From: Actinomycetes bacterium
GTDB lineage: Bacteria > Actinomycetota > Actinomycetes > Actinomycetales > Cellulomonadaceae
NCBI GenBank assembly: GCA_023425905.1
Contig: JAFABT010000256.1
Coordinates: 1 to 15,400, forward strand
Reading direction: 5' to 3'
DNA length: 15,400 bases
Shown: in pieces, positions 1-11,087 of the stretch
Position numbering within the stretch: the first letter of the stretch is position 1
Layout of the letters: every line of letters starts with the position of its first letter
The notes under the pieces: model-generated
Told to the model about the DNA's origin: nothing
Database searches by the model: none
The model's input: the letters and a program-made list of their open reading frames with translations, nothing else
Program-made: the position numbers and the translations under genes

Positions 1-3
1 CGC

Positions 4-30
4 GGGCCCCCGCGGGGGGGGGGGGGGCCC
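4..30 (-). terminator. GC-only hairpin after the GGDEF-EAL gene, with a G14 run
   Basis: About 20 bases beyond the stop of the minus-strand gene, bases 4-11 and 23-30 can pair over 8 bp, leaving an 11-base loop (12-22). Bases 14-27 are an unbroken run of 14 G, so several slipped pairings are equally possible. The position fits a terminator for the minus-strand gene. No T-tract is visible because the window ends, and actinobacterial terminators often lack one. The homopolymer could also be inaccurate in length. Confidence 0.4.
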
Positions 31-50
31 TTCTCCGTCGGCGCGAATGG

Positions 51-2273
51 TCAGTCGGCTGCGGTGACGACGCCGGCTGCGCCGAGGCTGTCGAGGTCGA
101 CCGACGTCATGGGGAGCGCGCACGGCCGGGCGAGCAGGAAGCCCTGCACCTTGGGCACCCCGAGGCGGCGGAGGACCGCAAGCTCTGCGGCCGTCTCGAC
201 CCCCTCGACGACGACGTCGAGATCGTGCGCCGCGGCGAGGTCGAGCACCGCCTTGAGGACCTTCTCACCGCGGGGGAGCGTCACACCCCGGACGAACTCC
301 TGGTCGATCTTGATGATGTCGATGGGGAGCTGGGCGAGCCGCGCGAGCGAGGAGTATCCCGTCCCGAAGTCGTCGATGGCGATGCGGACGCCGCGGTCAC
401 GGAGGTCGCGCAACGTCGTCAGGGCGCGCGCGACGTCGTCGAGCAGAGCGGACTCGGTGATCTCGAGGACGAGCTGATCCAACGCGTGGTCACCCCACGC
501 CTCGATGATCTGGTCGGTGAGCTCGGGTTCGGCGAGCTGGCGGGCGGCGACGTTGACGCTCACCGGCAGAGCGCTCGACTCCGAGGCCTCGCGCGCTGAC
601 GTGATCGTCGCGAGCCCGAGCGGCACGATGATGCCGGAGTCCTCCGCCTCGTGGATCCACTGGAGCGGGCCGCGGTCACCACTCGGGTGCGGCCAGCGGA
701 GCAAGGTCTCCAGCCCGACGACCTCGAGCGTCGCGGTGTCGACGATCGGCTGGTACCAGGGCTCGAACTGACCGCTGTCGAACCCGGCCTGGATCTCACG
801 CCGCAGGGTGATGTCGGCGAGCACCCGCTGGCGCAGCTCGGCGTCGAACAACCGCACGCCAGTGAGCGAGTGCTTGGCCGCGTACATCGCGGTGTCGGCG
901 TCACGGAGCAGGGTGTGCGCCTCGCGGATCTCGCCTGGCTCTCGCACAGCGATGCCGATGGACAGCGCGCGACGGTGGGCCGCGGGGATCGCGACGGAGG
1001 ACTGCCGCAGCCGGCCGCCGAGGTCTTCGAGGTCCGCGTCGGAGCGGTCGCCACGCAGGACGACGACGAACTCGTCGCCACCGAAGCGGGCGACGAACCC
1101 CTCGTCGCCGATGGTCTCGAGAAGCTGCCGCCCGGTGTGGACGAGGACGTCGTCGCCCCAGGGGTGGCCGTACTCGTCGTTGATGTTCTTGAACCCCTCG
1201 AGGTCGCAGAAGATCACGACGAGGCGGTCGGTCGTCGGGGCTTCGAGACACTCTGCGAGGTGGAGGTCGAGCGCGCGACGGTTGGGCAGGCCGGTGAGGG
1301 CGTCCCGCAGCGCGGCGCGCTCGAGCTCTTCGGCGAGCTCGTGACGGTCAGCCGCGGCGGAGACGACGTGCCCGAGGTCGTCGAGGAACGTCGCCGCCGC
1401 AGGGTCCTGGCGCAGTCCCGGGCTCGTCCGGAATGACGTGTGGAACGTGCCGCGGTTGAGACGTCGCACGTACCCGGTGATCTCGGGGTCGCCGAGCAGG
1501 GCTCGTGCGTCGTGCTCGGCCCGGGCGAGCAGAGCGTCCGGCGTGCGGTCGAACCACGCGGCGTTCGACAGCGACGCCACCGCGTCGCGCATCGCGCGCA
1601 GCCGCCGGGTGCGGGCGTCGTCTGCGTTGAGCCGCCGCACGGCGTCGGTGTGCAGCAGGGCCACGAGCGGCAGCGACCACAGCGCCGTGAGCGCCTCCCG
1701 GCCCTGACTCGTGGGGAAGAAGTACGAGCCGCCCAGCACGCCGACGCACACGAGCGCGGTGAGGACGAGCGTGCGTTGGCGTGCCGACCGAGGGCCGCGC
1801 ACGGCCGTGACGACGACGTACCCGAAGACGAGTGAGACAGGGATGGCCGAGCTGAGCGCGAGCATCGGCCCGTACTGCGGCACGTGGTCGACGATCGAGT
1901 GCGCGTAGATGAGGTCGGTCGTCATCCACAGCACCGCGCGCGCGGTGTAGACGAGGACGAGGGCGAGGACGAGCCCACGGGCACGCGGTCCGGCGAGCGT
2001 CGAGCGCAGCACCGGGACGATGAGGACGATGGTCGCGGCGATCGCTTGCGACCGGAGGAAGAGCAGCACCTCGGAGGTCGTCCCGTGCGCGAGAGGAACC
2101 ACCGCGTTGAGCGCGAAGAGCGTCGCGAGCGCAGCGCACCAGCCTGCCAGGTAGCGTGCCTCGTTCGTCCGCCGGTCGCTGCGCCACCACAGCACGTTGA
2201 GGAGTGCCAGCCCGATGAGCAGACCCGCCACCGACGCCTGGGTGAGGACGAGCACCGGCACGACGGCTTCCAT
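51..2273 (-). CDS. Membrane-anchored GGDEF-EAL cyclic-di-GMP enzyme (diguanylate cyclase/phosphodiesterase)
   Basis: 740 residues. The N-terminal part (about 8-207) has roughly seven hydrophobic segments separated by short basic loops, so it is a membrane sensor region of no family I can name. A helical linker (about 210-320) leads to a GGDEF domain with DALTGLPNRR at 324-333, a DLEGFKNIND motif near 357-366 and an intact GGDEF at 398-402. The EAL domain follows from about 485. Its signature reads ETL (522-524) instead of EAL. The usual metal and catalytic residues appear present: E522, N574, E604/E607, D634/D635, K655, E690/E693 and Q710. No RxxD inhibitory site precedes GGDEF. The protein could both make and degrade cyclic-di-GMP; which activity dominates cannot be read from sequence. 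The ATG at 2273 has only a weak Shine-Dalgarno sequence. The gene is transcribed away from pyrR and seems to be a single-gene unit. Confidence 0.93.
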   Translation of the reverse strand: MEAVVPVLVLTQASVAGLLIGLALLNVLWWRSDRRTNEARYLAGWCAALATLFALNAVVPLAHGTTSEVLLFLRSQAIAATIVLIVPVLRSTLAGPRARGLVLALVLVYTARAVLWMTTDLIYAHSIVDHVPQYGPMLALSSAIPVSLVFGYVVVTAVRGPRSARQRTLVLTALVCVGVLGGSYFFPTSQGREALTALWSLPLVALLHTDAVRRLNADDARTRRLRAMRDAVASLSNAAWFDRTPDALLARAEHDARALLGDPEITGYVRRLNRGTFHTSFRTSPGLRQDPAAATFLDDLGHVVSAAADRHELAEELERAALRDALTGLPNRRALDLHLAECLEAPTTDRLVVIFCDLEGFKNINDEYGHPWGDDVLVHTGRQLLETIGDEGFVARFGGDEFVVVLRGDRSDADLEDLGGRLRQSSVAIPAAHRRALSIGIAVREPGEIREAHTLLRDADTAMYAAKHSLTGVRLFDAELRQRVLADITLRREIQAGFDSGQFEPWYQPIVDTATLEVVGLETLLRWPHPSGDRGPLQWIHEAEDSGIIVPLGLATITSAREASESSALPVSVNVAARQLAEPELTDQIIEAWGDHALDQLVLEITESALLDDVARALTTLRDLRDRGVRIAIDDFGTGYSSLARLAQLPIDIIKIDQEFVRGVTLPRGEKVLKAVLDLAAAHDLDVVVEGVETAAELAVLRRLGVPKVQGFLLARPCALPMTSVDLDSLGAAGVVTAAD

Positions 2274-2325
2274 CGACCAATCATGGATCGTCCGGTGGAG
2301 AATGCGAAGCGGTGAGGGCGTGTTG

Positions 2326-2340
2326 GGCGAATAATTCGCC
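2326..2340. promoter_or_regulatory. Inverted repeat GGCGAA-TAA-TTCGCC in the divergent intergenic region
   Basis: A perfect 6-bp inverted repeat (2326-2331 and 2335-2340) has a 3-base AT spacer, giving a rare AT-rich patch in a very GC-rich region. It lies about 53 bases upstream of the minus-strand GGDEF-EAL gene and about 117 bases before the pyrR -10 element. Size and symmetry fit a dimeric regulator's operator, or the AT-rich core may be part of the minus-strand promoter. No regulator is identified. Confidence 0.3.
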
Positions 2341-2456
2341 TCCCGACCTGCCCGTTCCTCCCGATCGGGGCGTCGGGCACGGGTCTGTGCGCGCGGGGCC
2401 TGTCGGGTGACGGCACCGCGCGTGGACTGCGTACCGTGCCATCGCCCGCCGGGCGG

Positions 2457-2462
2457 TACAGT
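2457..2462 (+). promoter_or_regulatory. Probable -10 element of the pyr operon (TACAGT)
   Basis: TACAGT matches the TAnnnT pattern of actinobacterial housekeeping promoters. It would start RNA near 2469, giving a leader of about 55 bases that just includes the PyrR-binding hairpin. No convincing -35 lies 16-19 bases upstream. A 5-bp inverted repeat (GCCCG-C-CGGGC, 2444-2454) abuts the element on its upstream side and may be an operator or simply GC-rich sequence. Confidence 0.5.
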
Positions 2463-2482
2463 GACGCGACCGACCCACGATG

Positions 2483-2517
2483 TCCTTTAACTCCCGTCCA
2501 GTGAGGCGGGGAAGGAG
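2483..2517 (+). promoter_or_regulatory. PyrR-binding RNA hairpin sequestering the pyrR Shine-Dalgarno
   Basis: The loop sequence 2497-2507 (UCCAGUGAGGC) fits the PyrR-binding-loop consensus UCCNGNGAGGY known from Bacillus pyr attenuators. It is closed by a CCCG/CGGG stem (2493-2496 with 2507-2510). An outer helix pairs UCCUU (2483-2487) with AAGGA (2512-2516), leaving an internal loop. AAGGA is the core of the Shine-Dalgarno AAGGAG (2512-2517), six bases before the pyrR ATG. UMP-bound PyrR would be expected to stabilise this fold and block translation, as shown for PyrR in Mycobacterium smegmatis. There is no T-rich attenuator terminator. Confidence 0.85.
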
Positions 2518-2523
2518 TTCCGT

Positions 2524-3120
2524 ATGTCGCATGGCTCAGCCCTGCCCGACGACGCGCGCGTCGTCCTTTCGGGCGACGACGTCGCCCGGGCGCTCACACG
2601 CATCGCGTACGAGATCGTCGAGCGCAACAAGGGAGTGGACGACCTCGTCGTCCTCGGTATCCCGACCCGGGGCCTCCCACTCGCGGCCCGCCTGGTCGAG
2701 CGCCTGGTCGCGGTCGAGCCCGGCGCCTCCGCGGACATGCTCGGCTCGCTCGACGTGACGATGCACCGCGACGACCTCCACCGTCAGCCGATCCGGTCGA
2801 TCGGCGAGACCCGGCTGCCGGCCGGCGGGATCGACGGCAAGGTCGTCGTGCTCGTCGACGACGTCCTGTACTCGGGACGCACGATCCGCGCGGCCCTCGA
2901 CGCGCTGAGCGACCTCGGTCGACCGCGAGCGGTGCAGCTCGCCGTGCTCGTCGACCGGGGCCACCGCGAGCTGCCCATCCGGGCGGACTACGTCGGCAAG
3001 AACCTCCCGACGTCGACGGTCGAGCGGGTGCGTGTCCTCCTCGAGGAGACCGACGGCTCCGACGCCGTCGCGATCTGGGGCGCGTCGCCGCAGCCGACGC
3101 TCGACCACACGGAGGGCTGA
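2524..3120 (+). CDS. pyrR: Bifunctional pyr operon regulator / uracil phosphoribosyltransferase PyrR
   Basis: 198 residues, typical of the family. PyrR binds pyr mRNA when UMP is high; many homologues also convert uracil and PRPP to UMP. The PRPP-binding motif VVLVDDVLYSGRT lies near 108-120. The diagnostic DRGHRELPIRADYVGKNLPT block lies at 144-163. The ATG at 2524 is preceded by AAGGAG with six-base spacing, and that site is enclosed in the upstream PyrR-binding hairpin, so the gene is probably autoregulated. It is first in the pyrimidine operon; pyrB follows after only three bases. Confidence 0.97.
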   Translation: MSHGSALPDDARVVLSGDDVARALTRIAYEIVERNKGVDDLVVLGIPTRGLPLAARLVERLVAVEPGASADMLGSLDVTMHRDDLHRQPIRSIGETRLPAGGIDGKVVVLVDDVLYSGRTIRAALDALSDLGRPRAVQLAVLVDRGHRELPIRADYVGKNLPTSTVERVRVLLEETDGSDAVAIWGASPQPTLDHTEG

Positions 3121-3123
3121 GCC

Positions 3124-4140
3124 GTGCGCCACCTGCTCTCCGCAGCGGACCTCGATCGTCCCGCTGCCGTCCACCTGCTCGACACGACCGCCGAGATGGC
3201 CGCGACGCAGGCCCGGGAGATCAAGAAGCTCCCCACGCTGCGAGGCCGCACCGTCGTCAACCTCTTCTTCGAGGACTCCACCCGCACCCGTATCTCCTTC
3301 GAGGCCGCCGCCAAGCGGCTGTCCGCGGACGTCATCAACTTCTCGGCGAAGGGGTCGAGCGTCTCGAAGGGTGAGTCGCTCAAGGACACCGCGCTCACCC
3401 TCGCGGCCATGGGCGCGGACGCGGTCGTCATCCGGCACCAGGCGTCGGGCGCCCCGCACCTCCTCGCGACCTCAGGATGGGTCGACGCGTCGGTCGTCAA
3501 CGCGGGCGACGGCACCCATCAGCACCCGACGCAGGCGCTGCTCGACGCGTTCACGATGCGACGCCACCTCTCTGCGCTCGGCGCCGCCGGCGCGGGGAGC
3601 GAGGCGGGGAGGGACGCGCGCACGGGAGTGGGCACCGACCTCAGTGGTCTTCACGTCGCCGTCGTCGGCGACGTCCTGCACTCCCGGGTCGCGCGGTCGA
3701 ACGTCCAGCTCCTCACGACCCTCGGCGCCCGCGTCACCCTCGTCGCGCCTCCGACGCTCGTCCCCGTGGGGGTCGACGCGTGGCCGTGCGACGTGTCCTA
3801 CGACTTCGACGCGACGCTCGCCGACGGCCAGCCCGACGCGGTGATGATGCTGCGCGTGCAGCGTGAGCGCATGAGCGCCGGGGGAGGGGGCTTCTTCCCG
3901 AGCCCGCTCGAGTACTCGCGACTGTTCGGGCTCGACGCGCGCCGGCTCGCGCTGCTCGCCGAGCACACGATCGTCATGCACCCGGGACCGATGAACCGTG
4001 GCCTGGAGATCTCCGCCGAGGCCGCGGACTCCGCCCGCTCGGTCGTCGTGGAACAGGTGGCCAACGGCGTCGCCGTGCGCATGGCCGTCCTCTACCTGCT
4101 GCTGTCCGGAACCACCTCGCCCACCCTGGAGCCACGATGA
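3124..4140 (+). CDS. pyrB: Aspartate carbamoyltransferase catalytic subunit
   Basis: 338 residues. It condenses carbamoyl phosphate with L-aspartate to give N-carbamoyl-L-aspartate. The carbamoyl-phosphate motif FFEDSTRTR is at 48-56, the SKGESLKDT loop at 81-89, RHQ at 104-106, a HPTQALLD block at 134-141 and HPGPMNRG at 286-293. The GTG start at 3124 follows GGAGG (3111-3115) at eight-base spacing, inside the end of pyrR. The protein is longer than the roughly 305-320 residues usual for bacteria. The excess is a Gly/Ala-rich segment at about 151-172 between the carbamoyl-phosphate and aspartate domains. No pyrI regulatory subunit is present. The stop overlaps the pyrC start (ATGA). Confidence 0.97.
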   Translation: MRHLLSAADLDRPAAVHLLDTTAEMAATQAREIKKLPTLRGRTVVNLFFEDSTRTRISFEAAAKRLSADVINFSAKGSSVSKGESLKDTALTLAAMGADAVVIRHQASGAPHLLATSGWVDASVVNAGDGTHQHPTQALLDAFTMRRHLSALGAAGAGSEAGRDARTGVGTDLSGLHVAVVGDVLHSRVARSNVQLLTTLGARVTLVAPPTLVPVGVDAWPCDVSYDFDATLADGQPDAVMMLRVQRERMSAGGGGFFPSPLEYSRLFGLDARRLALLAEHTIVMHPGPMNRGLEISAEAADSARSVVVEQVANGVAVRMAVLYLLLSGTTSPTLEPR

Positions 4141-5531
4141 CCCCGACCCCGGCGGCTGAGACCGCCACCACCCCCGTGCTGCTCGTCGACGTCGCCGTCC
4201 TGGGCGCCGAGCGACGCGACGTCCTGCTGGTCGACGGAGTCATCGACGCGATCGCTGAGCCCCGCACCCTTGGCGACGACCCCCGCGCCGCGGGCGCCCT
4301 CGTCATCGACGGCGCAGGTCACGTCTTGCTCCCCGGTCTCGTCGACCTTCACACGCACCTGCGCGAGCCCGGCAGGGAGGACGCCGAGACGATCCGCACG
4401 GGCACGAAGGCAGCCGCGCTCGGCGGCTTCACCGCGGTCCACGCGATGGCGAACACGACGCCGGTCGCCGACACCGCGGGTGTCGTCGAGCAGGTGTGGC
4501 GGCTGGGCCGCGACGCCGGATGGGTCGACGTCTTCCCGATCGGGGCCGTGTCCGCCGGGCTCAAGGGCGAGCAGCTCGCCGAGCTCGGGGCGATGGCCGC
4601 GTCCGCCGCGCGGGTGCGCGTGTTCTCCGACGACGGCCACTGCGTCGCCGACCCGGTCCTCATGCGGCGCGCGCTGGAGTACGTGAAGTCCTTCGACGGG
4701 GTCATCGCCCAGCACTCCCAGGAGCCTCGGCTCACCGAGGGCGCCCAGATGCACGAGGGCGTCGTCTCCGCCGAGCTCGGGCTGGCCGGGTGGCCCGCGG
4801 TCGCCGAGGAGGCGATCATCGCCCGCGACGTCCTGCTCGCCGAGCACGTCGGCTCCCGACTGCACGTGTGCCACCTGTCGACCGCCGGCTCGGTCGAGAT
4901 CATCCGGTGGGCCAAGGCGCGCGGAATCCCCGTGACCGCCGAGGTCACCCCGCACCACCTCTTCCTCACCGACGAGCTCGCACGCGGCTACGACCCGGTG
5001 TTCAAGGTCAACCCGCCGCTGCGCACCGAGGCCGACGTCGAGGCAGTTCGAGCCGGTCTCGAGGACGGCACGATCGACATCTACGCGACCGACCACGCGC
5101 CGCACCCACGCGAGGACAAGGACTGCGAGTGGGCGGCCGCGGCCTTCGGCATGACCGGGCTCGAGACCGCGCTCGGCGTGCTCCAGGAAGCGATGGTCGA
5201 CACCGGTCGCATGACGTGGGCCGACGTCGCCCGCGTCCTCTCAGTGACCCCCGCGCAGATCGGACGCGTCCCCGACCACGGGCGACCGATCGCCGTCGGG
5301 GAGCCCGCGAACCTCACGCTCGTCGACCCCAGCGCGCGGCGCGTCGTCGTGCCCGAGGAGCAGGCGACCGCCTCGGTCAACTCACCGTTCCGGGGTCGGG
5401 AGCTGCCGGGGGTCGTCGTCGCGACGTTCTTGCGCGGCCGACCCACCGTGCTCGACGGGGTGGCGCAGGACGCCGCCGCGCGCACCTCTCAGTCCTTGCC
5501 TGGCGCCACCCGCACGAAGGAGACCTCATGA
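4137..5531 (+). CDS. pyrC: Dihydroorotase, type I
   Basis: 464 residues. It cyclises N-carbamoyl-L-aspartate to L-dihydroorotate and is a zinc amidohydrolase. Metal ligands are visible: HTH in DLHTHLREPG (H72, H74), the FSDDG motif (D165/D166), H193, H246 in HVCHLST, and D319 in YATDHAPH. DDG occupies the place where some dihydroorotases have a carboxylated lysine, so the bridging metal ligand is probably aspartate. The extreme C-terminus (about 443-464) is a weakly structured tail. The ATG at 4137 follows GGAG (4128-4131) and overlaps the pyrB stop by four bases; the 3' end likewise overlaps carA. Confidence 0.97.
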   Translation: MTPTPAAETATTPVLLVDVAVLGAERRDVLLVDGVIDAIAEPRTLGDDPRAAGALVIDGAGHVLLPGLVDLHTHLREPGREDAETIRTGTKAAALGGFTAVHAMANTTPVADTAGVVEQVWRLGRDAGWVDVFPIGAVSAGLKGEQLAELGAMAASAARVRVFSDDGHCVADPVLMRRALEYVKSFDGVIAQHSQEPRLTEGAQMHEGVVSAELGLAGWPAVAEEAIIARDVLLAEHVGSRLHVCHLSTAGSVEIIRWAKARGIPVTAEVTPHHLFLTDELARGYDPVFKVNPPLRTEADVEAVRAGLEDGTIDIYATDHAPHPREDKDCEWAAAAFGMTGLETALGVLQEAMVDTGRMTWADVARVLSVTPAQIGRVPDHGRPIAVGEPANLTLVDPSARRVVVPEEQATASVNSPFRGRELPGVVVATFLRGRPTVLDGVAQDAAARTSQSLPGATRTKETS

Positions 5532-6726
5532 CCCAGACCGGCCCCGCCCTCCTCGTCCTCGAGGACGGCCGCACCTTCTCCGGCCGCGCCTACGGCGCCG
5601 AGGGGACGACGCTCGGCGAGATCGTCTTCAACACCGGCATGACCGGATACCAGGAGACGCTCACCGACCCGTCCTACCACCGCCAGATCGTCGTCATGAC
5701 GGCGCCCCACATCGGCAACACAGGGGTGAACGACGAGGACCCGGAGTCGTGGCGCTTCTGGGTCGCCGGCTTCGTCGTCCGTGACCCTGCACGTCGCGCC
5801 TCGAGCTGGCGTGCTCGCCGCGAGCTCGGCGACGAGCTCGCGGCGCAGGGCATCGTCGGGATCAGCGACATCGACACCCGCGCGCTCACTCGGCACCTGC
5901 GCGAGGTCGGGGTCATGCGCGCCGGCGTCTTCTCGGGAGCGGACCTGCTCGACGAGGACGGCGAGCAGCGTGCGGTCGACGCCCTTGTCCACGAGGTGCG
6001 CGAGGCGCCGTCGATGAGCGGCGCCCAGCTCGCGACCGAGGTCTCGACGAAGGAGGCCTACGTCGTCGAGCCGGCCGGTGCCTTCGCCGGTCAGGAACCG
6101 CTCGCCGTCGTCGCGGCGATCGATCTCGGCATCAAAGGCATGACCCCGGAGCGCATGAGCGAGCGGGGGCTGCGGGTGCACATCCTGCCCGCGACGTCGA
6201 CGATCGAAGACGTGCTCGCGGTCGAGCCCGACGGGTTCTTCCTGTCGAACGGCCCCGGCGACCCCTCGACCGCGGACGAGCAGGTCGCGCTCGTCCGTGA
6301 GGTGCTCGACCGCAGGCTGCCCGTCTTCGGCATCTGCTTCGGCAACCAGATCCTCGGGCGGGCCCTCGGCTTCGGCACGTACAAGCTCACGTACGGCCAC
6401 CGGGGGGTCAACCAGCCGGTCAAGGACCTCACGACCGGCAAGGTCGAGATCACGAGCCACAACCACGGCTTCGCGGTCGACGCCCCGATCGGGGAACCGG
6501 TCGCCTCGCCCTACGGGGACGGGCGCTACGGCAGGGTCCGGGTGTCGCACATCGGCCTCAACGACGACGTCGTCGAGGGCCTCGAGTGCCTCGACCTGCC
6601 CGCCTTCTCCGTCCAGTACCACCCCGAGGCGGCGGCCGGTCCCCACGACGCCGCCTACCTCTTCGACCGCTTCGTGAGCCTCCTCACGGGCTCCACCACC
6701 GACACCGACACGAAGGGTGCCGCCTG

Positions 6727-6727
<1 letters not shown>
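5528..6727 (+). CDS. carA: Carbamoyl-phosphate synthase small (glutaminase) subunit
   Basis: 399 residues. It hydrolyses glutamine and channels ammonia to CarB. The N-terminal CarA domain covers about 6-155. The class I glutamine amidotransferase domain (about 192-386) has nucleophile C270 in FGICFGNQ and the H365/E367 pair in QYHPEA. The reading frame stays open far upstream through pyrC, but the real start is the ATG at 5528. It has AAGGAG at 5517-5522 with five-base spacing, and the protein then begins at the conserved ALLVLEDGRTFSG block. It overlaps the pyrC stop by four bases. In M. tuberculosis a small membrane-protein gene (Rv1382) lies between pyrC and carA; it is absent here. Confidence 0.97.
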
Positions 6728-10079
<3,352 letters not shown>

Positions 10080-10083
<4 letters not shown>

Positions 10084-10949
10084 GCGCTCGTACGCCGTTC
10101 GGCGCCCGGCTCGCCGCCGCGATGGCGGACGTCGGGCCCGTGTGCGTCGGCATCGACCCGCACGCGTCGCTGCTGTCGTCCTGGGGACTTTCCGATGACG
10201 CGTCGGGGGTGCGCGACTTCGCGCTGCGCACCCTCGAGGCGGTCGCGGGCCACGTCGCGGCGGTGAAGCCGCAGGCGGCGTTCTTCGAGCGGCACGGCTC
10301 CGCGGGCGTCGCCGTGCTCGAGGAGGTCGTCGCCGGGTGTCGCGAGCTGGGCGTGCTCTGCGTCGTCGACGCCAAGCGCGGGGACATCGGCTCGACGATG
10401 GCCGCCTACGCGGACGCGTTCCTGCGCGAGGGGTCTCCGCTCGCGGGGGACGCGCTCACGGTGAGCCCCTATCTGGGGTTCGGCTCACTCGACCCGGCGG
10501 TCGAGCTCGCGCGGCAGACCGGTCGTGGTCTGTTCGTCCTCGCGCTCACCTCCAACCCGGAGGGCGCCGAGGTGCAGCACGCGGTGGGGCCGGACGGCCG
10601 TTCGGTCGCCCGGTCCGTCGCGGAGTCCGCTGCGCGGCTCAACGCCGCCGAGGTGGCCGCTCACGGTGGCACGTTGGGCTCGGTCGGGCTCGTCGTCGGG
10701 GCGACCGTGGGCGATGCGGTGCGTGACCTCGACGTCGATCTGGTGGGTGTGGGTGGAGCGCTGCTCGCGCCTGGCGTGGGCGCGCAGGGCGCCGGCAGGG
10801 ACGAGCTCGTGCAGGTGTTCGGAGCCGCACGGTCCGCCGTGCTCGCCTCGACCTCGCGCGCCGTGCTGGGCGCAGGGCCAGACGTCGACGCGCTCCGGGC
10901 GGCCGCCCGCGCGGCCGTCTCCGAGGCCCGTTCCGCGCTGCGCGACTGA
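10080..10949 (+). CDS. pyrF: Orotidine 5'-phosphate decarboxylase (long actinobacterial type)
   Basis: 289 residues, matching the long form found in actinobacteria rather than the roughly 230-residue E. coli type. It decarboxylates OMP to UMP, the last step of the pathway. The catalytic motif DAKRGDIGST is at 97-106, with K99 and D102. GIDPH (24-28) and VKPQAAFFE (62-70) contribute the partner D26 and K63. An S-S-R segment near 257-260 fits the phosphate-binding arginine. The GTG start overlaps the carB stop (GTGA) and has only a weak GGTGGA ribosome site, suggesting re-initiation. It is the last pyr gene of the operon. Confidence 0.96.
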
Positions 10950-10993
10950 GCGCTCGACGGGGGAGGGCGCCCTGAGGCCGGCGCCTCGAGCGC
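10950..10993 (+). terminator. Compound hairpin after pyrF, candidate end of the pyr operon
   Basis: Directly after the pyrF stop, GCGCTCGA (10950-10957) pairs with TCGAGCGC (10986-10993) over 8 bp. A second 6-bp helix GGCGCC/GGCGCC (10966-10971 with 10980-10985) forms inside it, with an 8-base bulge and an 8-base loop. No T-tract follows, so termination is inferred from position and stability only. Confidence 0.45.
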
Positions 10994-11057
10994 CCACCCC
11001 GTCGGCCGGGCGCTCGTGGTGGACGTGTGGAGAGTGTGACCTGGGAAGCCGCTCGCG

Positions 11058-11087
11058 TTGCCGAGTGTGCGCACCGGCGGTTACGTT
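11058..11087 (+). promoter_or_regulatory. Probable mihF promoter (-35 TTGCCG, -10 TACGTT)
   Basis: TTGCCG at 11058-11063 and TACGTT at 11082-11087 are separated by 18 bases and resemble the housekeeping consensus. RNA would start near 11094, about 36 bases before the preferred GTG of mihF. The 9-base direct repeat TTCGACGTG (11086-11094 and 11105-11113) overlaps the predicted start site. Confidence 0.5.

Noticed and set aside
2480..2758. ATG-initiated frame starting in the pyrR leader
   Set aside because: Out of frame with pyrR, Ser/Arg-rich translation, and it occupies the PyrR-binding hairpin. No ribosome site.
4496..5527. Upstream extension of the carA frame
   Set aside because: It lies wholly within pyrC in another frame and is Arg-rich nonsense. 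The conserved CarA sequence begins at the ATG at 5528 with a strong ribosome site.
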